In this document: positions 19,605-28,945 of the stretch, one piece after another
How positions within the stretch are numbered: position 1 is the first letter of the stretch
How the letters are laid out: each line of letters opens with the position of its first letter
Source of the DNA: DATFNI01 sp963712305
GTDB taxonomy: Bacteria > Bacteroidota > Rhodothermia > Balneolales > DATFMH01
Assembly: GCA_963712305.1 (NCBI GenBank)
Contig: CAVQHI010000002.1
Span: 1,963,502 to 2,027,501, forward strand
Reading direction: 5' to 3'
Length of the DNA: 64,000 nucleotides
Position numbers and translations under genes: made by a program
The notes under the pieces: model-generated
The model's input: the letters and a program-made list of their open reading frames with translations, nothing else
Told to the model about the DNA's origin: nothing
The model's database searches: none

Positions 19605-20045
19605 AGGATTTTATAAAAAGTCATGTTTACATTAGTCGCTACGGGAACGGTGTAACGTATAATAGTGGTCGGATTGAAGGGATTGGGGTAGTTCTGTATG
19701 GGGGCATAGTGCAGGTTCGATTTGTTTGCACTGTTTTCGATGCCGGTTGATGTCATGTATTCTGTGATGGGTTCGGATATAGTCACGTGCCTGTGTGATT
19801 GAATTTTTTAATATGCGACCGTACCGTAATATTGGGGGCCAATCATATATGGATAGGCTGAGCTGCCGTTGGCATTGATCGTTGCAAAATAGGCATACGT
19901 TCCGTTTGGATATTCAGGCGTGACTGTCAATCTTCCATTGTACTGGTTGCAAGAAGGACTACAAGTACCGGGAGTAATTTTTCATCTGGTCACCTTCAAC
20001 ATAATGATTATTATCAGTCACGTTATATTGGACAGTAGCAGTCTG
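19605..20045 (-). pseudogene. Decayed YHYH-domain protein with T9SS sorting domain
   Basis: On the minus strand the remnant reads FQTATVQYNVTDNNHYVEGD, shifts frame near 19975, then CNQYNGRLTVTPEYPNGTYA, YFATINANGSSAYPYMIGPQ and YYGTVAY, the usual end block of YHYH-family proteins. An in-frame TAA at 19808-19810 follows. The same frame then continues TISEPITEYMTSTGIEN and QNYPNPFNPTTIIRYTVP, a type IX secretion signal that breaks off around 19605. The 5' part of the gene is missing beyond about 20045. A stop, a frameshift and losses at both ends make it clearly non-functional. Its source protein would have been exported. Confidence 0.8.
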
Positions 20046-20069
20046 AAAAAAACTTGCACTTTAACAAAG

Positions 20070-20108
20070 CCATTTATGACACAAGTCTGTGACTTGTGTC
20101 ATAAATGG
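20070..20108. terminator. Perfect 18-bp hairpin after the RND permease gene
   Basis: CCATTTATGACACAAGTC, loop TGT, and its exact complement (20091-20108). On the minus strand it lies 40 bp after the permease stop and is followed by CTTTGTT, so it may end that operon. Its core (ACAAGTC/GACTTG) resembles the hairpin at 51953-51975, so it may also be a dispersed repeat. Confidence 0.6.
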
Positions 20109-20148
20109 ACGTAAGGAAGAGGCTACTTGCTCAGAGAACCTTATGAAC

Positions 20149-23100
20149 TCAGTCGTCCGTCTTCAGCAATTCCGGATGCTTATTACGGTCGCGAATTTTA
20201 ATGATCGTTACGTAGAATAATGGAATGAAGAAGATGGCCAGCAAGGTAGCCGTCAACATGCCGCCAAACACAGTATAACCAATGTTGATACGGGCATTGG
20301 CGCCGGCGCCTGTTGCGATCATCAAGGGGATAACCCCCAGATCGAATGCCAGCGAGGTCATCAAGATCGGCCGTATACGAAGCTTGGCAGCTTCCATCGC
20401 AGCCTGTACAACCGGCACTCCGCTCTCGTATTTAATCTTACAGTATTCGACAATCAGAATAGCATTCTTCGCCGCGAGTCCGATCAATGTGATAATACCG
20501 ATTTGTGCGTAAATACTGCTAGACAAACCGCCGATCATCAACGACAGATAAGCCCCGAAAATTCCGATGGGAACGGCCAGCAATACGGCAAAAGGCACAG
20601 CAAAACTTTCGTACAAAGCCGACAGGAACAGAAAGACGAACATAATAGCAAGGGCAAAAATGATAATGCTGGTTCTACCACTTTCAATTTCCTGCAGCGA
20701 CGTTCCGGAAAACTCATACGAATAGCCCGCAGGCAATACCTGCTGAGCGACCTGCTCCAATGCATTGATCGCATCACCGGAACTATAACCGGCAGCGGCA
20801 CTTCCACTAATGTCCACATTCCGGTCCATATTATAGTGGGTGACAACCGGCGCCGAGGTATTCTTTGTAATGGTAACCAATGCACTCACCGGGACCATGT
20901 TTCCGGCACTGTTCCTGACATAGTATTGCGACAAATCCTTTATGTTGGCACGGTAACTTGAATCGGCTTGGGCGTAAACACGGAATGTCCGGTTGAACAA
21001 GGTCAAATCATTAATGTAATATCCACCCAGACAAGTTTGGATCGTATTATCCAAATTGGCAAGTGATACCCCCATTTTTTTGGCTTTTATCCGGTCGAGG
21101 GTTATGTTGATATCAGGATAATCAAAGGTAGCCGTGGAATACGCCATCTGAATCTCGGGGCGCTTTCTCATAGCTGCCAGGAACTTATTCTGAACCATTT
21201 CCAAATCCTGAATACTACCCGTACTTTGCTTCAGGATAAAAGAAAAACCGTTGGTGGTTCCAAGACCACGAATAGGCGGCGGAGATATAACCCTGAATTT
21301 GGCTCCCCGGATGTGTGATGCTGCAGCCATAAGCTGTCCGACAATTGCCTGCACCGAACCATTCTTCCCCCCGCGCTGATCCCAATTGGTAAGGTCTATG
21401 AAGGCGGATCCGAAGTTTGAAAGGCGAGCCCTTTGAAGAATATTGAACCCGGGGGCCAGGAAATAATGGTCCACATTTTTGTTCTTGTTGAGGACTTCTC
21501 CAAACTGATCCATTATGGCCATGGTTCGTTGCATGGAGGCAGCCGGAGGAAGCTGGACCACTGCCATCAGCATGCCCTGATCTTCATCAGGAAGGAAGGA
21601 GGTAGATGTATATTTTGTGAATAATCCGGTTCCGATATAGATAAGGGCAAGCAAAATAAACATCAAAGGCGAATGTTTAATGGTTTTCCTGACGCTTTCG
21701 CCGTAATTTTCAACCGTTTTATCAAACCAGATGTTAAATTTATAGAACAAATAATTCAATCCCCGGCTGTGTTCATTTACCGGGTTGGGCCGTAACATGA
21801 TAGAACATAGCGCAGGTGTCAGGGTAAGCGCTACAAAAGCGGAGAGCAATACGGAAATAGCAATGGTAAAGGCAAACTGTTTATAAAGCATTCCCGTGAT
21901 TCCCGGCATGAAAGTTACAGGAATAAATACGGCCGCAAGAATCAAGGCAATGGCGACAACCGGGCCGCCCACTTCGCTCATGGCTTTGAAGGCAGCATCT
22001 TTTGCCGAGAGGCCGAAATTATCGATGTTGTGCTGAACCGCCTCTACCACAACAATGGCATCGTCCACTACAATACCAATAGCCAGTACCATCGCGAACA
22101 ATGTCAACGTGTTTATCGTAAACCCGATGAGAGTAAAGATAGCAAACGTTCCAATAATAGAGACCGGAACCGCAAGCATGGTGATCAGCGTTGGCCTCCA
22201 GGTCTGCAGGAAGAAAAATACTACAAATGCGACCAGCAACAATACTTCAAATAGTGTTTTGACTACTTCGTCAATGGAAGACTTCACGAAACGTGTATTG
22301 TCCACCATAACGGTCCATTTCACATCCGCCGGAAAATTCCTGGAAATCTCTTTCATTTTGGCCTGAACCAAATCAGCGGTTTCCAATGCATTGCCACCAG
22401 GAGTCTGGTAAACAGCCAAACCAGCACCAGCTTTTCCATTAGCCTTTGGGGTCCCGCTATAGGATTGAGAACCCAGCTGAATTCGTGCAATATCTTTCAG
22501 GTGGATTACTGAACCTGTGGCTGGATTCGTTCCGATTATGATATTTCCAAATTCCTGAGTCGTCACCAACCGGCCTTTTACCTGTACACTTATCTCAAAA
22601 GTCTGTCCTTTCGGAGCAGGAGAAGCTCCTACAGAACCTCCCGGAACCAATGCATTCTGTTCTCTGACTGCATTAATAATATCTTCAGTTGTCAAATGTA
22701 AATTGGCCATCTTTTGCGGATCAAGCCAGATACGCATGGCAAAACTGTTACCAAAAACACGCACATCACCCACCCCATCAACACGCGACAGTTCATTTTG
22801 AACATACAGGGCAGCATAGTTGCTCAGAAAATTGCTGCCGTGCATACCACGAGGCGAATAAAGGGCCACAATTTCCAGCATGTTGGGGGAAGCCTTCCTT
22901 ACAGAAAGTCCTGTTTGTTTGATTTCTGCAGGTAAAATCGGGGTAGCCAGGTTTACACGGTTCTGCACATCCATGGCGTCAATATTCACATCGGTGCCCA
23001 GCTTAAAAGTAACGTTCAGGGAAAAGCTACCGTCGTTGGCGCTGGTAGATTTCATGTACATCATGCCCGTTGCCCCGTTCACCTGATTCTCCACCGGGGT

Positions 23101-23289
23101 GGCGATGGCTTTTTCAACGTCTACCGCATTGCCCCCGGTGTAATGGCCGGAAACGCTCACCGATGGCGGGGTTACTTCCGGAAGCTGAGCAACAGGCAGT
23201 ATGAAAATTGAGATAATACCCATTATGATGATGAACAGCGAAAGGACAATCGAAGTAATGGGTCGGTTTATAAATACTTTTGAAAACAT
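20149..23289 (-). CDS. AcrB-type RND efflux permease
   Basis: Start taken at 23289 (MFSKVFINRPITS), the standard beginning of hydrophobe/amphiphile-efflux RND pumps; the upstream in-frame extension has no family resemblance. This gives 1046 residues, close to AcrB. TM4 reads AIGIVVDDAIVVVEAV and has the paired aspartates of the proton relay, unlike the DN variants at 4-10 kb. The porter and funnel domains are complete (TPSVSVSGHYTGGNAVDVEK; GFSFILKQ). It is third in a TolC-adaptor-permease operon on the minus strand, 34 bp after the adaptor. Probably exports drugs, bile-like amphiphiles or metabolites; the substrate is not predictable. Confidence 0.95.
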   Translation of the reverse strand: MFSKVFINRPITSIVLSLFIIIMGIISIFILPVAQLPEVTPPSVSVSGHYTGGNAVDVEKAIATPVENQVNGATGMMYMKSTSANDGSFSLNVTFKLGTDVNIDAMDVQNRVNLATPILPAEIKQTGLSVRKASPNMLEIVALYSPRGMHGSNFLSNYAALYVQNELSRVDGVGDVRVFGNSFAMRIWLDPQKMANLHLTTEDIINAVREQNALVPGGSVGASPAPKGQTFEISVQVKGRLVTTQEFGNIIIGTNPATGSVIHLKDIARIQLGSQSYSGTPKANGKAGAGLAVYQTPGGNALETADLVQAKMKEISRNFPADVKWTVMVDNTRFVKSSIDEVVKTLFEVLLLVAFVVFFFLQTWRPTLITMLAVPVSIIGTFAIFTLIGFTINTLTLFAMVLAIGIVVDDAIVVVEAVQHNIDNFGLSAKDAAFKAMSEVGGPVVAIALILAAVFIPVTFMPGITGMLYKQFAFTIAISVLLSAFVALTLTPALCSIMLRPNPVNEHSRGLNYLFYKFNIWFDKTVENYGESVRKTIKHSPLMFILLALIYIGTGLFTKYTSTSFLPDEDQGMLMAVVQLPPAASMQRTMAIMDQFGEVLNKNKNVDHYFLAPGFNILQRARLSNFGSAFIDLTNWDQRGGKNGSVQAIVGQLMAAASHIRGAKFRVISPPPIRGLGTTNGFSFILKQSTGSIQDLEMVQNKFLAAMRKRPEIQMAYSTATFDYPDINITLDRIKAKKMGVSLANLDNTIQTCLGGYYINDLTLFNRTFRVYAQADSSYRANIKDLSQYYVRNSAGNMVPVSALVTITKNTSAPVVTHYNMDRNVDISGSAAAGYSSGDAINALEQVAQQVLPAGYSYEFSGTSLQEIESGRTSIIIFALAIMFVFLFLSALYESFAVPFAVLLAVPIGIFGAYLSLMIGGLSSSIYAQIGIITLIGLAAKNAILIVEYCKIKYESGVPVVQAAMEAAKLRIRPILMTSLAFDLGVIPLMIATGAGANARINIGYTVFGGMLTATLLAIFFIPLFYVTIIKIRDRNKHPELLKTDD

Positions 23290-23323
23290 TTGATCCGGTT
23301 TTAATCTATATGAATCGTTTACA

Positions 23324-24469
23324 TCAGGACTGCTTAGCCGCTCCCTGTTCCATCGGAACCGCATTGACTTTTTCGCTTGGCCTGACAGATTCTATTCCTT
23401 CAACAATAACTTTCTCTCCCGGTTTTAAACCGCTCTTTATGACCTGCATATTTTCGGAAACAGGGCCTAATTCCACTTTCTTTTGTGAAACGACACCCTG
23501 ATCATTTACTGTATAAACATAATATTCGTTCAACAACTGTTGAATGGCTTTTTGGGGTATCACCATCACTTTTGAAGTACTGTATTGTGTAGAGCGGACA
23601 ACACCATTCATCCCCGATTTAAGAAGATTAGCCGGATTGGGAAATTTCAAGCGCACCCTCAATGTCCCGGTAGTGGGATCTACGCTGTTGTCAACAGAAT
23701 ACAACGTCCCTTTATAAGGATACAACGTCCCGTCAGGAAGTACCATACGGAATTGTGAAAGCTTTTCCCTGATACTTTTGTCGGTAGAACCAAGCTGCAC
23801 GTAGTCATTTTCCGTGATGAAAAAATCGGCATTCATATTGTTGTTGTCCACTATGGTAACCAATGGCGTCTGGAAAGCCACTACCACGTCACCGAGCCTG
23901 ACTTTTGAAATATCGGCAGAACCGGAAAAGGGAGCCCTGACAGTTGCATAGTCTAAGTTCGTTTTGGCACTTTCAAGATTAGCTTTTGCAGCAATAATGT
24001 CGGCTTTATCAACATTTACCTGTGATATAGCATGGTCAAACGTGATCTGATCTATAGCATCTTGTTTCCACAATTTTTTGTATCGAGAGGCGTCTGTTGA
24101 ATCCTTTACCAAATTCGTTGTGACAACATTAAGTTGGGCAGCGGCCTGGTCGTAAGCTGCCTGATATAAACTTTTATTAATAGCATAAAGCGGCTGGCCT
24201 TTCTTCACGGAGCCACCTTCTTTAAACAATATGCCTTCCACCCGGCCGTTAACCTCAGAATGCATGGTAATCTGCTGGTTGGCTACCAGCGTAGTGGAAT
24301 ATTCATCTTCTACCGGCGCAATTTTGTTTTTCACTGTCGTCACCACCACGGTTGCCATGTTGCCGTTCGTGCTTTTTTTCTTACCTGTTCCGCACGAGAC
24401 CATAAGAAATGAAAGGATTATTATTGCAGCACTAAAAGGAATTTGTATCCTTGATTGAATCTTTTTCAT
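23324..24469 (-). CDS. RND efflux periplasmic adaptor lipoprotein (AcrA-like)
   Basis: A 381-residue membrane-fusion protein that couples the permease at 20149 to the TolC-like protein at 24499. Lipoprotein signal with Cys26 in MVSC. Lipoyl half-motifs lie at about 72-95 (MHSEVNGRVEGILFKEGGSV) and 165-185 (YATVRAPFSGSADISKV), flanking a coiled hairpin; the beta-barrel follows (GTLRVRLKFPNP) with KSGMNGVVR. The gap to the upstream TolC gene is 29 bp, supporting co-transcription. Confidence 0.93.
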   Translation of the reverse strand: MKKIQSRIQIPFSAAIIILSFLMVSCGTGKKKSTNGNMATVVVTTVKNKIAPVEDEYSTTLVANQQITMHSEVNGRVEGILFKEGGSVKKGQPLYAINKSLYQAAYDQAAAQLNVVTTNLVKDSTDASRYKKLWKQDAIDQITFDHAISQVNVDKADIIAAKANLESAKTNLDYATVRAPFSGSADISKVRLGDVVVAFQTPLVTIVDNNNMNADFFITENDYVQLGSTDKSIREKLSQFRMVLPDGTLYPYKGTLYSVDNSVDPTTGTLRVRLKFPNPANLLKSGMNGVVRSTQYSTSKVMVIPQKAIQQLLNEYYVYTVNDQGVVSQKKVELGPVSENMQVIKSGLKPGEKVIVEGIESVRPSEKVNAVPMEQGAAKQS

Positions 24470-24498
24470 TATCGATTCTATTAATATGAATTAATCTT

Positions 24499-25842
24499 TT
24501 ACTGATTCAGCGGTATGTTGCCCATTGCTTTCTCGACATCAACCTTGCTGGAGAGCACGTTGAACAGCGCGTCCAGGTAATTGAATTCAGCGGTTCGCAG
24601 ATCCGATTCTGCGGTTATCACGTCCAGGTACGTTTTGACACCTTGTTTGTACTGCAGGGAAATGACGTTGTAGACATTTTGAGCTGTCTGAACATTTTTC
24701 TTCAGTATCCGCCAGTAGTTTAGGTTGCTTTTATAAGTGGACATCGCCTGAACAAACTGGGTATTTATCTGAAATTTAATAGCGGAAACATCCCAGTCGG
24801 CTCGTTCTAATTCCAGCTTAGCCACTTTGATATTCTGAATTCTTTTTGTTCCTTCGAAAAGCGGCAGGGTGATCTGCAAGCCGATCAATGAATTGGGGTA
24901 AGAAGTGTTGTAAAGCTTATTGAAATCATTATTCAGATAAGCCAGGTTGTAATTGTAAAAAACGGAGAGGGTAGGAAGGAAACTCAGCTTGTAATAATCC
25001 AGATTATCGATCTGAAGTCTTTTTTGTGTCTGCAGCGCCTGGTATTCTATGCGGTTTTTATAGTTTACTACCTGTGTCGTATCCAGGCGGACATCGTTTT
25101 CCATCTGGGTGGTGTCGTAGCTGAGTGTCAGGGTGTTACCCGACGGATAACCCATTATCTGTTTTAGATAGGCATATTTACCTTTGACCTGTTCCTGTGT
25201 GGTTTTTAAAGCAGCAAGTGAATTATTGAGAGCTATCGATGCACGCTCATAATCGGTCTGATCGACGATGCCAACCTTATATTGTGTGTAGGCATCATGT
25301 TCACTTTTACGCAAACGAACGATGTCCTGCTGCAGAATATCAAGCTGGCGCTGGCTGACCAGCACATCATAGTAGGCCTTGGTAACATCAACAATCGTAT
25401 TGATTTTGGTTTCCGCAACATTTTGACTGGCCTGTCTGCGGACATCCTTTGCTGAACGTGCCGCAAGTAAAACATTGTCGTTAAAGATCGTTTGATTTAC
25501 CCCCAGATTAATAGTGGAATTGTTGATCAAGCCGGTCTTGACAGGTTGTTTAGCCCCATTGCTGTTTGAGACGAATGATGTAGGTTGCTCAATATAGTGG
25601 TTAAGATCGTAGTTCAATCCAGCCTGTGGAAGCCACTCGGCCAGTTTACTTTTTACGGAATGATCTGTTATTTGCTGGTCAAGGTAGGACTGCTGCATTG
25701 CCGGCTGATGGGATAAGGCATAACGGATGCATGACTTAAGCGTTGCATGACTTGTCAAAATGTCGGACGACTGACCTTCAGCATTTGAATTAAAACCGGC
25801 AGATATAAATAACACTGCCAATAAGAAAAATACCTGTTTCAT
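24499..25842 (-). CDS. TolC-family outer membrane efflux protein
   Basis: First gene of the minus-strand efflux operon. The start at 25842 (MKQVFFLLAVLFISAG) gives a clean Sec signal peptide cleaved near NAEG; the longer reading frame adds residues unlike a signal. The 447-residue product has the two repeated outer-membrane-efflux halves, with long helices such as DVTKAYYDVLVSQRQLDILQ, and YKQGVKTYLDVITAESDLRT near the end, typical of TolC channels. No regulator is adjacent. Confidence 0.92.
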   Translation of the reverse strand: MKQVFFLLAVLFISAGFNSNAEGQSSDILTSHATLKSCIRYALSHQPAMQQSYLDQQITDHSVKSKLAEWLPQAGLNYDLNHYIEQPTSFVSNSNGAKQPVKTGLINNSTINLGVNQTIFNDNVLLAARSAKDVRRQASQNVAETKINTIVDVTKAYYDVLVSQRQLDILQQDIVRLRKSEHDAYTQYKVGIVDQTDYERASIALNNSLAALKTTQEQVKGKYAYLKQIMGYPSGNTLTLSYDTTQMENDVRLDTTQVVNYKNRIEYQALQTQKRLQIDNLDYYKLSFLPTLSVFYNYNLAYLNNDFNKLYNTSYPNSLIGLQITLPLFEGTKRIQNIKVAKLELERADWDVSAIKFQINTQFVQAMSTYKSNLNYWRILKKNVQTAQNVYNVISLQYKQGVKTYLDVITAESDLRTAEFNYLDALFNVLSSKVDVEKAMGNIPLNQ

Positions 25843-26052
25843 ACTTAATCCTAAAAACCCATCATTTACCGCAAAAAGGGGTACGATTGCTCGTTTTACA
25901 AAGATCCCGCAGTTTGACATATACCCGAATAACAATAGTTAATTACACAATTGACTAATGATACATTAACTGCCCGCATCATGAGTAGAAGAATTCGCAT
26001 CATGTTTGACAGATAATGTAATTTTATTACAGATCATTACTTTTAAAAAATT

Positions 26053-26123
26053 GTGAAAAGATCGCATCTCGTGGTTAGACTATTAAAGTCCCATTTTCTT
26101 GCAAAACTTTTCACAGTCTAACC
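26053..26123. other. Interleaved inverted repeats able to form an H-type pseudoknot
   Basis: GTGAAAAG (26053-26060) and GGTTAGACT (26073-26081) are followed by CTTTTCAC (26107-26114) and, directly abutting, AGTCTAACC (26115-26123). The pairing order a-b-a'-b' is that of a pseudoknot. It lies in the ~310-bp gap upstream of the TolC-adaptor-RND operon and past the end of the SnoaL-like remnant. Apart from this structure the gap (25843-26153) shows no gene. Confidence 0.5.
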
Positions 26124-26153
26124 ATTTTTATGTTCTTGAAAACAACCTTCTGG

Positions 26154-26628
26154 TTATTGCCGGGTGGCACAATCCCAGTGTTCTACAATTTTGCTATCCT
26201 TAATCCTTAGCATGTCAAACCATGTGGTCGTATAGGTTTTATTTTCATCTTTAGGATCTTTCAACTCGCGCAGGAATGCAAGCACAACAAGATCCCGTTC
26301 GGCGGTTATCGAGACCAGGTTGTCGATTGTCGGTCTTACAGGCTGCTGCTCAAACTTGCTGAATAAATCGATGAAAGCTTTTCGCCCGGTTGGTACATTC
26401 GGATTGTGCTGAATATAGTCGTCTGCCATATACTGTTTTGCTTTTGACATGTCCTTTGCCTGAAGGACTTCGCGCCAGAAATTGAACACGAGTTCTTTAT
26501 TCTTTTACAACTGTGGATTGTCACTCTTTAGCATCGTCTTTTGATTGGCTGAAACCGTAACGGGTACTTGCGAATATGAAGTGCTGCAGCAAAAAAAAGA
26601 TGAACATAAGGGTAAATAGTGTTTTCAT
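26154..26628 (-). pseudogene. Exported SnoaL-like (NTF2-fold) protein gene, disrupted near the 5' end
   Basis: The intact 3' part encodes VFNFWREVLQAKDMSKAKQY, YIQHNPNVPTGRKAFI and a final block WFDMLRIKDSKIVEHWD, a SnoaL-like polyketide-cyclase/NTF2 fold of unknown substrate. Upstream, a signal peptide starts at the ATG at 26626-26628 (MKTLFTLMFIF). To stay in frame with the rest, a one-base slip is needed in the eight-base homopolymer near 26591-26598, giving FCCSTSYSQVPVTVSANQKT; then an in-frame TAA at 26505-26507 interrupts before KNKELVFNFW. So a frameshift and a nonsense codon separate the signal peptide from the domain. Homopolymer sequencing error could explain the first but not the second. 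Confidence 0.65.
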
Positions 26629-26729
26629 AGGTTATTCCTGTAAGACTAGTGATCTTTGTTGCTTATTAATTTTTAATCAATTATGGAAAAATTATTTTAG
26701 TATTTAAAAGTCAATCAGGTAATTAGATA

Positions 26730-27899
26730 ATGAGGATGATGAGCTTCCTAATCCTGGCAATCCTTTCAATAATTTTTACTTACACTGACAGCAACTGCCA
26801 GGAATCCGTCCTTTGGGGGAGCCTGGAAAAGGGGAGATATAGTGTGGGTCTAAAAATAATAGAACATCGTGATCAATCACGATTTATCGATTCGGGAAAA
26901 GTGGCCCGGCCTGTGCAGGCTCTTGTCTGGTATCCTGCTGTTCTGAATACAAAGGTAAAGCCTGTTCTGTATAAAAATTACATTTCACTGATTGCTTCTG
27001 AAGTGAATTTCCATAATGACTCAGACAGCAGCAAAAAAACAGCTATTACCGCTTATTCGAGGCTGCTAACCTCGAATGGGATTACAGATAAAGCGGCCGG
27101 TCAGTTGCTCAATACGAAAATGGCCGCTCATCAAAACGCACAAGCTGCTGCCGGACATTTTCCATGTGTGCTCGTGGCGCAGGGGAATATGAATCCGGCA
27201 GGAAGCATGTCGGTGCTTTGTGAATATCTCGCTTCGCATGGATACTATGTGGCAAGCAGCCCATCACCGATGAGAATTATCGGTCCACTTACCGATACAA
27301 CACAGGCATACCAGTACGCAAAAGATCAGGAGATGGATATGGCTTTCATCTCTAATGAGTTGAAAGCTTTTAAAAATGCAGACACTAATGAAGTTGCTTT
27401 AATCGGGTATAGCTTCGGCGGCAGGGGTGCTTTCCTGATGCTCAATGATAATCCAAAGATAAAAGCATTTGTGAGCCTTGATGGAGGGATTGCTAACAAG
27501 ATTGGTAAGTCCTGGCTTCATGGTATCCATATAGACAAGCGGAAGATCACATCCCCGATACTTCATTTTTACCAGGATACAGAAACCTACGTAGTCGCTG
27601 ATTTTGATCTGATAAATAGCCTTCATAACTCGGACCGTTACCTGATTAAGATCGACAACATGCGGCATGCCTTGTTCTCCAATATGGGCATGGCCGTCGG
27701 GGTAATACCAGGTATTGACTTTACAGGAGCCGGGAAAGATGACATTCGGCAAAAGTGTGAGTTTATATACAGGGCCACACTTGCATTCTTAAACACCTTT
27801 GTGAAAGGAGAAAAGGATGATTACCGGGAGAAGTTGAGTGAATCAAAGATTGATTTTAATTTTGTTGAAATGAAGGAATTGAAGAAAGGCGAACAATAA
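26730..27899 (+). CDS. Exported alpha/beta hydrolase (dienelactone-hydrolase/PAF-acetylhydrolase-like)
   Basis: A 389-residue protein with a signal peptide (about 1-22, ending SNC-Q). The alpha/beta-hydrolase core has VLVAQGNMNP (oxyanion-hole region), the nucleophile elbow GYSFGG with Ser228, and His313 in NMRHALF. The acidic member may be Asp285 in QDTETYV, though this is less certain. Likely a periplasmic esterase or lipase-like enzyme; the substrate cannot be read from the sequence. It stands alone between divergently or convergently oriented genes. Confidence 0.8.
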   Translation: MRMMSFLILAILSIIFTYTDSNCQESVLWGSLEKGRYSVGLKIIEHRDQSRFIDSGKVARPVQALVWYPAVLNTKVKPVLYKNYISLIASEVNFHNDSDSSKKTAITAYSRLLTSNGITDKAAGQLLNTKMAAHQNAQAAAGHFPCVLVAQGNMNPAGSMSVLCEYLASHGYYVASSPSPMRIIGPLTDTTQAYQYAKDQEMDMAFISNELKAFKNADTNEVALIGYSFGGRGAFLMLNDNPKIKAFVSLDGGIANKIGKSWLHGIHIDKRKITSPILHFYQDTETYVVADFDLINSLHNSDRYLIKIDNMRHALFSNMGMAVGVIPGIDFTGAGKDDIRQKCEFIYRATLAFLNTFVKGEKDDYREKLSESKIDFNFVEMKELKKGEQ

Positions 27900-27955
27900 C
27901 CATGTATATCAATTGACTGACTACTGATATCCTCTTTAAACACGAAAACCATTGG

Positions 27956-28945
27956 TCAATTTTGTTCAGAATGATTCATCAATAAGACTACATTACCTTT
28001 TTTATGTCCCGTCTCAACATACAAGTGCGCCTCGGCTGTCTCTTCCAAAGAATATCTTTTATCGATAACCATTTTGAGTTTCCCGGATTCAATTACTTCT
28101 ATGACCTCATTGAGAAGGGCTTTCAGTTCTGGTACAGGTCGGAGGCCGGTTGCGGAAAATTTCACTTTCTTTTTACTGAATTTTGAGGTCCACATCATCT
28201 GGAGTAGGAGGGGGATTTTCATGACTGGTGAAAGATAGACACCGTTTACCGAAAGTGAATCCTTGCATTGTGAGAATGAACTCTTACCGATCGTATCAAA
28301 GATGATATCGTAGGCCTTACCGTTCTTTATGAAATCTTCTTTTGTGTAATCGATGACTTCATCGGCACCGAGAGATTTCACCATTTCCACATTGACTCCG
28401 CTGCACACACCGGTTACAACAGCACCAAGGTGTTTTGCGATTTGTACGGCAGCACTACCCAGACTCCCGGAAGCCGCATTGATGAGAACGTTCTGTCCGT
28501 GTTCAATCTTTCCTATATCTTTAAGAAAGCTCCAGGACGTCAACCCCCCGTCGCATATTGGAGCGGCTTCTTCATAGGTCAGGTCAGATGGCAGTGACAT
28601 TATCAGATCATCCTGTACTACGCAAACATATTCGGCGTTGGTGCTAAAACCGACACCCGTCTCACCGAAAACGGAATCGCCTGCATTAAATAACGTCACC
28701 TCTTTTCCAACCTCCTCGATAATACCGGCAAAACCGGTTCCGGGAATGGGATGTTTGGGTTTTGTGAGACCTATAAAGAATCGCCCATAAAAGGGGGTGC
28801 CTTGTCTCATCATACAGTCGGCTTTAGTTACACTCGCCGACAGAATCTTTACCAGCACTTCGTTATTTCCCGGCGAAGGTTTCTCCACCTCACCAAACTG
28901 CAGAACATCCGGTGATCCATATTTTGTGCAGATGATCGCTTTCAT
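27956..28945 (-). CDS. Zinc-independent medium-chain dehydrogenase/reductase (NADPH:quinone oxidoreductase family)
   Basis: A 329-residue cytoplasmic MDR enzyme. The GroES-like N-terminal domain opens MKAIICTKYGSPDVLQFGEV and has PGTGFAGIIEEVG; the Rossmann domain carries INAASGSLGSAAVQIAKHLG for NAD(P) binding, then GADEVIDYTKEDF, and it ends with the usual block YSLEETAEAHLYVETGHKKG. The Cys/His ligands for catalytic and structural zinc are missing, as in quinone oxidoreductases and reticulon-4-interacting-protein-like members. Convergent with the hydrolase at 26730. Confidence 0.9.
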   Translation of the reverse strand: MKAIICTKYGSPDVLQFGEVEKPSPGNNEVLVKILSASVTKADCMMRQGTPFYGRFFIGLTKPKHPIPGTGFAGIIEEVGKEVTLFNAGDSVFGETGVGFSTNAEYVCVVQDDLIMSLPSDLTYEEAAPICDGGLTSWSFLKDIGKIEHGQNVLINAASGSLGSAAVQIAKHLGAVVTGVCSGVNVEMVKSLGADEVIDYTKEDFIKNGKAYDIIFDTIGKSSFSQCKDSLSVNGVYLSPVMKIPLLLQMMWTSKFSKKKVKFSATGLRPVPELKALLNEVIEVIESGKLKMVIDKRYSLEETAEAHLYVETGHKKGNVVLLMNHSEQN

